Shown: positions 1 to 7,183 of the stretch, one piece after another
Layout of the letters: the number at the start of each line of letters is the position of its first letter
Position numbering within the stretch: position 1 is the stretch's first letter
From: a virus
Virus record (IMG/VR): IMGVR_UViG_3300042518_001094
Span: 1-27,011 of that record
Reading direction: 5' to 3' (one strand)
Length of the DNA: 27,011 bases
Made by a program: the position numbers and the translations under genes
Notes under the pieces: model-generated
What the model saw: the letters and a program-made list of their open reading frames with translations, nothing else
Told to the model about the DNA's origin: nothing
The model's database searches: none

Positions 1-425
1 GACTTGCGGCCGATGCCGTGGGCAATGATGTCCCCCTCGCCGATGCCGATTTGCGTGAACGACTGCGCCACGCGCTTGAAGTCAGCGCCCTCCTCCACGA
101 GGTTGACGGCGTCGTCCAGGGCCTCGAGGCGGTTCTTGTAGGGTGAGGGCTTCGCGGGCGCAGGAGGAGCAGCCGGTGCGAGCGGCGCCGACATCGGCGT
201 GCCCATCATGTCTGTGGCGGCCTGCCCGTAGTCGATGGGGTCGGGTGCAGGCGCAGGGCGCAGCTTGGGGTAGGTCGGCTGCGGCTGCCCGGCCATCGGC
301 GGGTTGATTGAATCGCCACGGCCACCGCCGGCGTCGCGGCGAGGCTCGTCCGCAACGGCGGACGACTCCCACCACTTCTCTTCTTCGTCAGCCAGCCGAG
401 AAGAATCCCACCAATTGCGTGCCAT
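1..425 (-). CDS. N-terminal fragment of a large virion-type protein (partial, runs off left edge)
   Basis: An open frame starts at an ATG at 423-425 and runs to the window edge without a stop, giving about 141 residues. A ribosome-binding site (AAGGG, 9 nt before the ATG) supports the start, and the gene begins 12 bp after the stop of its upstream neighbour. The first 25 residues contain a near-tandem motif, WWDSSRLADE then WWESSAVADE. A Pro/Ala-rich, probably disordered stretch follows (about residues 45-95), then a predicted helical segment. Short repeated aromatic/acidic motifs at the N-terminus of the last gene in an ejection-protein cluster remind me of the very large internal virion or polyvalent proteins of Bcep22-like and related podophages. 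That match is from memory. The function cannot be decided because the body of the protein lies outside the window. I am sure it is a real gene and unsure of its role. Confidence 0.6.
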   Translation of the reverse strand, partial: MARNWWDSSRLADEEEKWWESSAVADEPRRDAGGGRGDSINPPMAGQPQPTYPKLRPAPAPDPIDYGQAATDMMGTPMSAPLAPAAPPAPAKPSPYKNRLEALDDAVNLVEEGADFKRVAQSFTQIGIGEGDIIAHGIGRK

Positions 426-437
426 GCCGCGAAGCCC

Positions 438-1448
438 TTACTTGATGCGAATGGAGCCGTCTGGCGCCTTGAACCGAGTGCCCTTTGGCAGCTTGTCGAA
501 TTCTGCCTGCGTCTTGGGCTCTGGCATGCTGGCGCTCGCCGGCGCCGGAGCGGGCGATGCACCGCCACCAGACTGCCTGCGGTTGCGCAACTCAGTCATC
601 ACCTCGTCGAACTGAGTCTCCAGACTCTTCTTGCGGTCGCCGGCAGCCTCGTTGATCGCCTTGCGCAGCGTCTCGGCCTGCGCGGTCAGGCGTTCGTATG
701 GCAATTCCTTGATGGACACCGGCGCCGCAGGCTTGCCTTGCGCGGCCTTGCGGTTGCGCGCCTCAATGGACTCACCGATCTCGGTCGACTCGGCCTCGCC
801 GGTGAACTCGTTGAGCTTGGTGTTGCCCTGCACCTTGTAGGCGCCGCGGCCCTCGCCTGCAGCCATGCCCTGCCCGATGACGCCTGCAGCCGCCGGGTTG
901 GCGATCGCTGCGTCGCTTGCACGCATCTGCTGCGCCGTGCGCTCGCCCCGCTTCACGTCGTCGTAGTCCTTGTTGTAGACCGAGATCTTGCGGATCTCGG
1001 CCAGCTTGGCGACCTTGGCCTGGTACTCGGCCTCGAAGCCAGGCGGGTAGTCGGTGACCGTCGACGACGTCATCTCCGGGTTGTACGGATTCCCGGTGTC
1101 GGTGGTCGAGATCCTTTGCTGCTCCCGCTTGAACCCAGACTTGTCGCCCGTCTTCACCGAGCCCCAGTAGGCGTCGTACTCCGGCCGCGTCATGCCGGCC
1201 ATGGCCGACTGCTCATCGTCCGTCAGCTCACGCGGGCCAGACGAGCCACTGCGGGCAGCACTCGGCTGGTCGGCCGGGCGGCGGTAAAGCGCGTCGCGCT
1301 CGGCCTGGCGCTTGGCATCCTCCTCGCGCTCCCGGCGGCGCTCTTCCTGCCGGTCTTCTCGCTCGGCGTCCCGCGCCATGTAGTTGCCGACCGTCGTCGC
1401 GGCGTTGCCGATCGACTGGCCCAGCGCGCTCCAGATCAGTCCGCTCAT
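438..1448 (-). CDS. Probable internal virion / ejection protein (336 aa)
   Basis: The ATG overlaps the stop of the preceding gene by 4 nt (ATGA), so the two are probably translationally coupled. The first ~23 residues are weakly hydrophobic and could form a membrane-active helix. Residues ~25-55 are extremely charged (Arg/Glu/Asp repeats such as EREDRQEERR) and should form a single helix or coiled coil. The middle is hydrophilic and shows no enzyme motif. The C-terminus has a Pro/Ala linker followed by a short module ending FKAPDGSIRIK. I recall similar LP.GT.F.APDG tails on other phage virion proteins. Its place between two other ejection-type genes suggests a protein carried in the capsid and delivered with the DNA. 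No homologue is recognised with certainty, so the role is inferred from context. Confidence 0.6.
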   Translation of the reverse strand: MSGLIWSALGQSIGNAATTVGNYMARDAEREDRQEERRREREEDAKRQAERDALYRRPADQPSAARSGSSGPRELTDDEQSAMAGMTRPEYDAYWGSVKTGDKSGFKREQQRISTTDTGNPYNPEMTSSTVTDYPPGFEAEYQAKVAKLAEIRKISVYNKDYDDVKRGERTAQQMRASDAAIANPAAAGVIGQGMAAGEGRGAYKVQGNTKLNEFTGEAESTEIGESIEARNRKAAQGKPAAPVSIKELPYERLTAQAETLRKAINEAAGDRKKSLETQFDEVMTELRNRRQSGGGASPAPAPASASMPEPKTQAEFDKLPKGTRFKAPDGSIRIK

Positions 1449-2011
1449 GCCGGCATCTCCTCTACAACAACCTCGCCACCCTCTTCAGCCATGCGGTTGA
1501 ACTCTTCCGGGTCCACCTGATCCATGGCCTGCTGCAGTTGCGTGGTGTCCATGCCCTGCTCGCCCAGGTAGCGCAGGATCATCTGCTTGAGCGCAAGGGC
1601 GATGTCGGATCCCTTGTACTTCAGGCCCGCCGCCTCGCCGATGTCAGCCACCTCCTCGAGGATCTTGGTGGCCAGCAGCGCGAACAGCTCGTCGGGCACC
1701 GCGCCCTCGGTGCGCTCGTCCACGATGGACGTGATCTCGTAGGCGGTGTTGGCCAGGCCTTCGACGGGGCTCCGCGACGTGCGCAGCGACTCGGCCACGC
1801 CCTCGGCAGCGCCGTTCTCATACAGCGCCTGCATCGCGAACTTCAGCGCCCCAGCGTAGTTGGGGTCGGTGTCAGGATCCGGGCTCTCGCCCTGCCCCAT
1901 CTCTTCACCCTGCATCTGCTGGGGTGCCGGCGCCATCGCTGGCTCGGGCGCGCCCTGTGGCGGCATGGCCCCCTGGGCAGAAGCCACCTGGTCGTTGATC
2001 AATCCTGGCAT
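1445..2011 (-). CDS. Hypothetical virion-associated protein (188 aa)
   Basis: The start is an ATG preceded by AGGA (AGGAACCACCATG), 11 bp after the previous gene. Residues 1-50 are rich in Pro, Gln, Ala and Met and look disordered. Residues ~50-160 form an acidic, predicted all-helical domain (for example YAGALKFAMQALYENG and ALLATKILEEVADIGEAAG). The C-terminus is Glu-rich. There are no catalytic motifs, signal peptide or membrane segment. Small acidic helical proteins with a Pro/Gln-rich head often sit beside ejection-protein genes in podophages, and this gene is part of that four-gene run. I cannot name a family. A virion or assembly role is inferred from position only. Confidence 0.55.
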   Translation of the reverse strand: MPGLINDQVASAQGAMPPQGAPEPAMAPAPQQMQGEEMGQGESPDPDTDPNYAGALKFAMQALYENGAAEGVAESLRTSRSPVEGLANTAYEITSIVDERTEGAVPDELFALLATKILEEVADIGEAAGLKYKGSDIALALKQMILRYLGEQGMDTTQLQQAMDQVDPEEFNRMAEEGGEVVVEEMPA

Positions 2012-2022
2012 GGTGGTTCCTC

Positions 2023-2712
2023 TCAGGCGTAGCGGAAGTCGGCGATGTTGGTGTTGTAGGCGGCCTTCTGGTCAGCCGCCATCTGCTCCTGGCGCTTCTG
2101 CTCTTGACGCATGCCGACGCCCTGGATCAGGCCGCCAGTGAGCTGGCCGCCGACGGTGATGGCTGCGGCCTGGCCTTGCGGGGAGAGGCTGCCCAGCATC
2201 CCGCTGATGAGGCCGGGCTTGGCTGCGCTGACAGCAGGCGTCATTCCGGCAGGTGCAGCCATCGACATGGGAGCTCCACCAGTAGCCTGCGTGATCGCAG
2301 CTTGCGCGGGCGACACGATTGACTGTGGCGCCATGGACATGCCAGGCGCAGCCGACGCAAGCTGCGTAGCGGTTGAAGCGCCTTGCAGCGCTGTCGTCGT
2401 GCCCTGGAACCCGGCAGACAACTGCGACCCAGCTTGCGCGAAGTTGCCTCCAAGCGCACTGCCGGCCGCACCTGTCAGACTGGTCCAGGCATTGGCCACC
2501 CCCTGCGCCGCGCCAGATAGCGCGCCGGACAGGCCTCCGCCTGCGGCAGCGCCGCTGAAGCCACCCATCAGCGCCGCGCCACCGAAGTAGACCAGCGCAG
2601 CCCCGATCAGGATCTTGCCGAACTTCGACTTGGCCACCTTCTTGACGGTGTTGACCACGCCCTTGACGACCTTGCCGACGGCTCTGCCGATGCCGCGAAC
2701 TACTTTTGACAT
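2023..2712 (-). CDS. Probable membrane-active ejection protein (229 aa)
   Basis: The protein begins with a strongly cationic amphipathic stretch (residues 1-33, regularly spaced Lys/Arg and Val). A hydrophobic segment follows (about 33-50, ILIGAALVYFGGAALMGG), then a long Gly/Ala/Ser/Met-rich low-complexity region. It ends in a short charged coiled coil (RQEQKRQEQMAADQ) and an aromatic C-terminus. This layout fits small podophage ejection proteins that insert into or cross the host envelope during DNA delivery (compare P22 gp7 and gp16 in role, not sequence). The start has an AAAGG site 7 nt upstream. It is the first minus-strand gene after the HNH insert, and a copy of the dispersed 14-bp element lies 17 bp upstream. 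Function is inferred. Confidence 0.55.
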   Translation of the reverse strand: MSKVVRGIGRAVGKVVKGVVNTVKKVAKSKFGKILIGAALVYFGGAALMGGFSGAAAGGGLSGALSGAAQGVANAWTSLTGAAGSALGGNFAQAGSQLSAGFQGTTTALQGASTATQLASAAPGMSMAPQSIVSPAQAAITQATGGAPMSMAAPAGMTPAVSAAKPGLISGMLGSLSPQGQAAAITVGGQLTGGLIQGVGMRQEQKRQEQMAADQKAAYNTNIADFRYA

Positions 2713-2728
2713 TGCGTTACCTTTACAA

Positions 2729-2740
2729 TATAGGCATTGT
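2729..2740 (-). promoter_or_regulatory. Dispersed element, copy 1 (truncated; promoter remnant?)
   Basis: TATAGGCATTGT on the plus strand matches the first 12 bases of the repeated intergenic element. Read on the minus strand it offers a -10-like TATATT, but the expected -35 position holds CCCCCC, which is the ribosome-binding site of the HNH gene on the other strand. The HNH insertion may therefore have removed the -35 and the last two bases of the element. The short dyad ACAAT/ATTGT is also present here. Confidence 0.5.
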
Positions 2741-2758
2741 TTATTCTAGGGGGGTGAC

Positions 2759-3241
2759 ATGGCAGCCACGCGCATGACAGCAGAGCAAAGGTTCTTCAGC
2801 TACGTCGACCAGTCGAGCGACTGCTGGAACTGGACTGGAGCAACCTTTGGCCAAGGAAGGTACGGCGCATTTTGGTTCCAGGGAAAGACAATCGGCGCAC
2901 ACATTTATTCCTTTGAACATCACATTGCCCATATTCCGACAGGGATGTATGTGTGTCACAGGTGCGACAACCCGCGATGCGTCAACCCTCAGCATCTTTT
3001 TCTTGGCTTCCCGAAAGAGAACACGCAAGACATGATGCAGAAGCGGCGCGGCAGATGGCCGAGCGGTGACAGCCATCACTTGAGCAAACTTACAAATGAG
3101 CAAGTGAAGCAAATCATTCAACTGAGAGGCGAAAAGACTCAGAGGGAAATTGCCGCCATGTTTGGCGTCGACCCAAGCCACGTCAGTCGCCTGATGAGCG
3201 GGCACAAACGCGGTCGCGTTCATGCTGCGCTCCTGACGTAG
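2759..3241 (+). CDS. HNH homing endonuclease with C-terminal helix-turn-helix
   Basis: This is the only complete plus-strand gene. It encodes 160 residues. The HNH_3-type core lies around residues 64-83, with His67, Asn76 and His79 in the CHRCDNPRC...NPQHL pattern and Cys66, Cys69 and Cys74 as possible zinc ligands. A helix-turn-helix domain follows (about 111-148: LTNEQVKQII, REIAAMFGVDPSHVSRL), as in free-standing phage homing endonucleases that use it for site recognition. A GGGGGG ribosome-binding site sits 4 nt before the ATG. The gene looks visibly richer in A+T than its neighbours, lies opposite to all of them, and overlaps the 3' end of the acetyltransferase gene by 22 bp. All of this points to recent acquisition as a mobile cassette. 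A non-mobile DNA-processing role is possible but less likely. Confidence 0.85.
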   Translation: MAATRMTAEQRFFSYVDQSSDCWNWTGATFGQGRYGAFWFQGKTIGAHIYSFEHHIAHIPTGMYVCHRCDNPRCVNPQHLFLGFPKENTQDMMQKRRGRWPSGDSHHLSKLTNEQVKQIIQLRGEKTQREIAAMFGVDPSHVSRLMSGHKRGRVHAALLT

Positions 3242-3669
3242 CTCATGTTGATCGACTTGCGCACGAACCCGATGCGGCGCAGGAAACGAAGCAGCCGCAC
3301 ATCAGTGCTGGGCTCGAGCTCCAGCACCGCGACCTTGACTCCCGAGCGGGACTTCACCCACCGAGCGAACTCTCGCAGCAGCGCCGCGCCCAGGCCCGGC
3401 AGGCGCGTGTAGTACAGCAGCACCGAGCACTGCAGCCCGCGATACCAGAACGAGCGCTGCGTCATCGCCGCCACCGCGGCCACCACGTTGCCGCTGTCGT
3501 CCTCGCCCACCCACATGAAGTGCGCCGGGTTCAGGCACTGCATGGCCATCTCGCGCATCGCCTCGCGGTCCACGGTCACCGGCAGCGGGTCGCGCATGAC
3601 CGACTCCACCGCGATGTCCACGACCGCGGCGATGTCCTTGTAGGTGGCCTTGCGGACCTGCATGATCAT
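3220..3669 (-). CDS. GNAT-family N-acetyltransferase (149 aa)
   Basis: The 149 residues fit the length of a single GNAT domain, which transfers an acetyl or acyl group from CoA to an amine. The N-terminus (MQVRKATYKDIAAVVDI) is the usual beta1-alpha1 region. The acetyl-CoA pyrophosphate loop is RLPGLG at residues 89-94 (R/QxxGxG/A pattern), followed by the expected helix ALLREFARWVK. The C-terminal RFLRRIGFVRKSINMSY is the typical late strand-helix-strand. The ATG overlaps the stop of the long repeat protein (ATGA), so the two are probably co-translated. The last seven codons overlap the HNH gene on the other strand. Acyltransferases of this type occur in the tail/ejection region of several temperate podophages and may modify a virion or host surface component. 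The substrate is unknown. Confidence 0.75.
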   Translation of the reverse strand: MIMQVRKATYKDIAAVVDIAVESVMRDPLPVTVDREAMREMAMQCLNPAHFMWVGEDDSGNVVAAVAAMTQRSFWYRGLQCSVLLYYTRLPGLGAALLREFARWVKSRSGVKVAVLELEPSTDVRLLRFLRRIGFVRKSINMSYVRSAA

Positions 3670-6600
3670 CCTGCGCCGCCGCCGTCGGTGGAGATGTTGA
3701 TGTTGTTCGGGTCAAAGCCGTACATCGGGTCCCAAGGCTCACGTCCCCAGGCGTCGCGGCGCTCCATTGCGTCACGGACGACGCCACCGCCCCCGCCTGG
3801 CGATGGTGCGGGCGAAGGAGAAGGCGATGGTGAGGGGGACGGCGACGGTGACGGCGCAGAAGCACCAGTGACCCTGTCGTAGTCGGCCCTGGTGAAGTTG
3901 GTGCCCACGGCCTGGTTCCACATCGACACCGTCTGGTCAGGCGTCAGGCCCATGCGTTGCGCGTAGGCAATACCCGCCGCAGTCCCTGCGTCTGCGTTGC
4001 TTGCGCCAGACTGGATGGCAGCCTTCAGCCCGGCGACGTTGGCACCCGGCGTGATCGTGGACCCAGTCCCCGTGCGGGCGAAGCCAGTCATGGACGTGTT
4101 GTAGAACGTCGACCCCCACTGCAACGTGCTGTTGGCGTTGGCGATCACGTTGTCGATCGCTGCGTTCTTGGCCTCGGGCGTCAGGTTCCCATCGGCCATG
4201 ATGGCGTTGATCGTCGAGCTGGTGCTGGACGTGACGTTGGCTGCGAAGGTGCCGGGAACCTGAGCCGTCGACAGGTTGTTGGCCAGCCTGGTCATCGCCT
4301 CCTGGTGCGTGCGATCGAGGTTGGCCTGCGTGGTCTGGAATGTCTGGCGCGCAGTTTCAAGGGTCTGTTGCTGCGTGCGGTCGGCGGCGTTCTCGGTTCG
4401 CTGGAACTCTTGACGAGCCTGCTCCAGCGCCTTGTTGGCGGTGATGTTCTTGTCGGTCAGCATGATCTGCTGAGCGCGGTCTTTCTCATTCTGAGTGGCC
4501 TGGAAGGTCTGCGCCGCCGAGGCTAGGTTCGCCTGCTGATCGCGGTCGAGCTGACGTTGGCCAGACTCAAACTGCCGGGCGATGATTCCCTCGCCACGCT
4601 GAAATTCTTGACGTGACTGCTCAAGTGCCTGCTGCGCCGAGATGTTCTTGTCGGTCAGCATAATTTGCTGGGCCCGATCTTTCTCGTTCTGCGTAGCTTG
4701 GAAAGTCTGCGCAGCGCTTGCCAGAGACGACTGCTGATCTCGGTCAAGCTGACGTTGGCCAGCTTCAAAGGTCCGGCCGGCAGCGTTCTCCCCACGCTGG
4801 AACTCTTGGCGCGATTGCTCAAGCGCTTGCTGAGCGGTGATGTTCTTGTCGGTCAGCATGATCTGCTGAGCGCGGTCTTTCTCGTTCTGGGTAGCTTGGA
4901 AGGTCTGGGCTGCCGAGGCTAGGTTCGCCTGCTGCGTGCGGTCAAGCACGTTCTCGCCCCGCTGGAACTCCTGCCGTGCAGTCTCCAGCGCCTTGTTGGC
5001 TGAAATGGTCCTGTCTGTCAGCATGAGCTGCTGAGCACGATCCATTTCCGCTTGAGAGGCTTGGAATGTTTGGCGTGCAGTCTCCAAGGCCTGTTGCTGA
5101 GTGCGGTCGAGCGAGCTCTCGCCGCGCTGGAACTCCTGCCTTGCCTGCTCCAGCGCCTTGTTGGCGTCGATTGTCTTGTCCGCGAGCATCAACTGCTGAG
5201 CTCGATCCTTCTCGTTTTGCGTAGCCTGGAAAGTCTGCGCCGCTTGAGCAAGGGACGCCTGCTGCGTGCGGTCAAGCACGTTCTCGCCCCGCTGGAACTC
5301 CTGCCTTGCCTGCTCCAGCGCTTGGTTCGCGGTGATCTGCTTATCCGCCAACATGAGTTGCTGGGCGCGGTCCTTCTCGTTTTGCGAGGCCTGGAAGGCC
5401 TGCGCCGCTTGAGCAAGGGACGCCTGCTGCGTACGGTCCAGCGCAGACTCACCGCTCTGGAACTCCTGCCGCGCCTTCTCCAGAGCTTGCTGAGCGGTGA
5501 TCTGCTTATCCGCCAACATGAGTTGCTGGGCGCGGTCCTTTTCGTTTTGCGAGGCCTGGAAGGCCTGCGCCTTGGACGCTAAGTCGGCTTGCTGGGTGCG
5601 ATCAAGCTCTCGCTGACCCTGCTCAAACGTCCTGTTAGCGACGTTCTCGCCTCTGGTGAAGTCCTGCTGTTGCGTCTGCAGCTCTTTCTGCTGCGTACGG
5701 TCCAGCTCAGACTCACCGCTCTGGAACTCCTGCCGCGCCTTCTCCAGAGCTTGCTGAGCGGTGATGTTCTTGTCCGCCAGCATGAGCTGCTGGGCGCGCT
5801 CAAGGGTAGCCTGGTCGGCCTGGAATACCTGTTGGGCCTTGGCCAAGTCCGTGGCCTGCTTGCGGTCCAGACCTGCCTGCTCGCCCTGGAACTCTTGGCG
5901 CGATTGCTCCAGCGCTTGCTGCGCCGTGATGTTCTTGTCGGCCAGCATGATGTCTGCGGCGCGATTCTTCTCAGACTCGGTGGCCTGGAAGGACTGGGCC
6001 GCCGTCTGGAGCTGGAACTGCTGCTGGCGGTCCAGGTTGTTCTGAGTGGCCTGGAACGACTGCTGCTTTTCCTGCAGCGTCGACTGATGAATTCGGTCGA
6101 GGTCCGACTGTGCAGCCGTGAATTTCTGCTGCGCAACCTGCAAGGCCTGTTGCGCCTCAACGGACTTGTCGGCCAGGGCTCTTTCCAGAGCCCGATTCAG
6201 ATCGGCTTGCGCAGCGTTGAAGTTCTGCGTGGCCAGAGTCTGCTCGGCCGTGAAGGCCTGGCCCGCCGTGCGCTCACTGGTGGCAAACTTGCGCCCGGCC
6301 TCGTTCTCGCTGGCCGTGAATGACTGGTCAGCACGCTGCAGGCTGAACTTGTTCTGCTCGCCCGCATTGAACTGGCCGGCTTGGTTGACGGTGGTCTGAT
6401 TGGCCAGCGCCTGGTTGGCAAACGTCTGCGCGTCCGCCTGCGCGATCGGCGTGATCTTGTCGATCATCGCGGCCTGCGAGGCGCCGATGGCCATGGAGCT
6501 GTTGACCAGGCCCCGCTGGTTCATCTGCTGCAGCGCCATCGTGCGGGCGCGCTGCATCAGCGGGTTGTTCTTCGACAGCAGGGACTCGACCTGCCCGGCC

Positions 6601-6737
6601 GTCGTCTCCGTGGCACGGTCGACTTGGCGCGTCTGCGGATTGAATGCGGCCGCCTGCTGGATCAGCCCCTGGCTCGGCGCAGGTGCAGGCGCGGGAGCCT
6701 GGACGTCGAACGGGTTGTTGGGAACCATCGTGGCCAT
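3666..6737 (-). CDS. Giant 11-residue-repeat (hendecad) coiled-coil virion-type protein (1023 aa)
   Basis: The start is an ATG preceded by GAGGA (6 nt). Residues 1-129 include an NPFD motif, a Pro/Ala linker and a helical region (RGLVNSSMAIGASQAAMIDK) that I recall from other phage structural proteins. Residues 130-822 are about 63 consecutive 11-residue units with no break in register. The units follow a five-unit cycle, for example QALEQARQEFQ, RGENVLDRTQQ, ASLAQAAQTFQ, ATQNEKDRAQQ, LMLADKQITAN. Residues ~823-955 form a non-repetitive domain (LTPEAKNAAID, TPDQTVSMWNQ). A Ser-Pro dipeptide linker (about 958-980) and a Gly/Asp-rich tail follow. If helical throughout, the repeat would span about 104 nm at 1.5 A per residue. 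Its place between the holin-like gene and the ejection genes suggests a virion component such as an ejection protein, tail filament or scaffold. No function is established. Confidence 0.7.
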   Translation of the reverse strand: MATMVPNNPFDVQAPAPAPAPSQGLIQQAAAFNPQTRQVDRATETTAGQVESLLSKNNPLMQRARTMALQQMNQRGLVNSSMAIGASQAAMIDKITPIAQADAQTFANQALANQTTVNQAGQFNAGEQNKFSLQRADQSFTASENEAGRKFATSERTAGQAFTAEQTLATQNFNAAQADLNRALERALADKSVEAQQALQVAQQKFTAAQSDLDRIHQSTLQEKQQSFQATQNNLDRQQQFQLQTAAQSFQATESEKNRAADIMLADKNITAQQALEQSRQEFQGEQAGLDRKQATDLAKAQQVFQADQATLERAQQLMLADKNITAQQALEKARQEFQSGESELDRTQQKELQTQQQDFTRGENVANRTFEQGQRELDRTQQADLASKAQAFQASQNEKDRAQQLMLADKQITAQQALEKARQEFQSGESALDRTQQASLAQAAQAFQASQNEKDRAQQLMLADKQITANQALEQARQEFQRGENVLDRTQQASLAQAAQTFQATQNEKDRAQQLMLADKTIDANKALEQARQEFQRGESSLDRTQQQALETARQTFQASQAEMDRAQQLMLTDRTISANKALETARQEFQRGENVLDRTQQANLASAAQTFQATQNEKDRAQQIMLTDKNITAQQALEQSRQEFQRGENAAGRTFEAGQRQLDRDQQSSLASAAQTFQATQNEKDRAQQIMLTDKNISAQQALEQSRQEFQRGEGIIARQFESGQRQLDRDQQANLASAAQTFQATQNEKDRAQQIMLTDKNITANKALEQARQEFQRTENAADRTQQQTLETARQTFQTTQANLDRTHQEAMTRLANNLSTAQVPGTFAANVTSSTSSTINAIMADGNLTPEAKNAAIDNVIANANSTLQWGSTFYNTSMTGFARTGTGSTITPGANVAGLKAAIQSGASNADAGTAAGIAYAQRMGLTPDQTVSMWNQAVGTNFTRADYDRVTGASAPSPSPSPSPSPSPSPAPSPGGGGGVVRDAMERRDAWGREPWDPMYGFDPNNINISTDGGGAG
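4272..6350 (-). repeat. Tandem 33-bp coding repeats with a 165-bp higher-order period
   Basis: The coding DNA for residues 130-822 is built from 33-bp units. Marker positions for one unit type (the one encoding MLADK or MLTDK) are 4441, 4639, 4837, 5002, 5167, 5332, 5497, 5761, 5926 and 6157. The spacings are 198, 198, 165, 165, 165, 165, 264, 165 and 231 bp, all multiples of 33. The basic superrepeat is therefore five units, with one, two or three extra units inserted in places. Several copies are nearly identical at DNA level, so the tract should be prone to length change by recombination. Confidence 0.9.
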
Positions 6738-6758
6738 ATCAAGTCCTCAAACGACAAA

Positions 6759-6776
6759 GGCCCGCATGTGCGGGCC
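6759..6776 (-). terminator. Intrinsic-terminator-like hairpin upstream of the repeat-protein gene
   Basis: GGCCCGC, loop ATGT, GCGGGCC is a perfect 7-bp GC stem. On the minus strand it is followed by TTTGTCG, a weak U-tract. It lies between a candidate promoter (6815-6843) and the first gene it would serve (ATG at 6737), the same order as at 17.1 and 21.5 kb. Confidence 0.6.
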
Positions 6777-6814
6777 CCCGTTGACCAAACTCGGGACGGA
6801 GTTGGCCGACGTGG

Positions 6815-6843
6815 ATTGTAGAGCCATTCAATGGCATTGTGAA
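6815..6843 (-). promoter_or_regulatory. Candidate late promoter for the repeat-protein operon, containing element copy 2 (6829-6842)
   Basis: On the minus strand TTCACA (6838-6843) is 17 bp from TACAAT (6815-6820). The next 14 bases (CCACGTCGGCCAAC) and then TCCGTCCCG (6792-6800) match the region after the promoter at 21548, where TCCGTCCCG also begins exactly 14 bp after the -10. That shared spacing is the best support for this promoter. The dispersed element CAATGGCATTGTGA overlaps the -35 here, whereas at 17.2 and 21.5 kb it covers the -10. Confidence 0.6.
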
Positions 6844-6847
6844 GTTA

Positions 6848-7168
6848 TCAGCCGAGGCCGGACTTCTTCATCACGGTCATCGCCAGCAGGCCCAAGCCGG
6901 CCCAGACCGCCCGGTCCACCCAGACGCTCACCCGCTTGTTGGCGGGAACGTCTTTCTCAAGCGCAGCCACCCGGGTCTCCACCCGCTCCAACGCACTGAA
7001 CGCACGCTCGAGCGACGCGGCCGCATTGGCCTGGCGCTCTTCGATCAGCGCCAGCTTGGTGATCGCCGTGGCGAGATCCTTGAGCACACTCTTCATTTCG
7101 CTGACGTCCTCGTGGAGGGTCTTGAGCTGGATGCTGAGCACGGTGGGATCTTGAGTCGTGTCTGACAT
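6848..7168 (-). CDS. XhlA/holin-like small membrane protein (106 aa)
   Basis: Residues ~10-75 form a continuous amphipathic coiled coil (heptad-spaced Leu/Ile, many Glu/Lys). One C-terminal transmembrane segment follows (about 86-100, RAVWAGLGLLAMTVM), ending in a short basic tail (KKSGLG). This coil-then-single-TM layout is that of the XhlA (haemolysin/holin accessory) family and of some class III-like holins, so a lysis role at the inner membrane is likely. A ribosome-binding site (AAGGAAGG) lies upstream of the ATG. It follows a DUF5856-type gene, and its stop lies 4 bp from element copy 2. No endolysin is seen nearby, so a virion membrane role remains possible. Confidence 0.55.
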   Translation of the reverse strand: MSDTTQDPTVLSIQLKTLHEDVSEMKSVLKDLATAITKLALIEERQANAAASLERAFSALERVETRVAALEKDVPANKRVSVWVDRAVWAGLGLLAMTVMKKSGLG

Positions 7169-7183
7169 GCGCCGGGGCCTTCC

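Noticed and set aside
4665-6323. Leu/Val-rich plus-strand frames resembling leucine-rich repeat proteins
   Set aside because: They are the antisense of the Gln/Ala-rich hendecad repeats (CAG-type codons read as CTG on the other strand).
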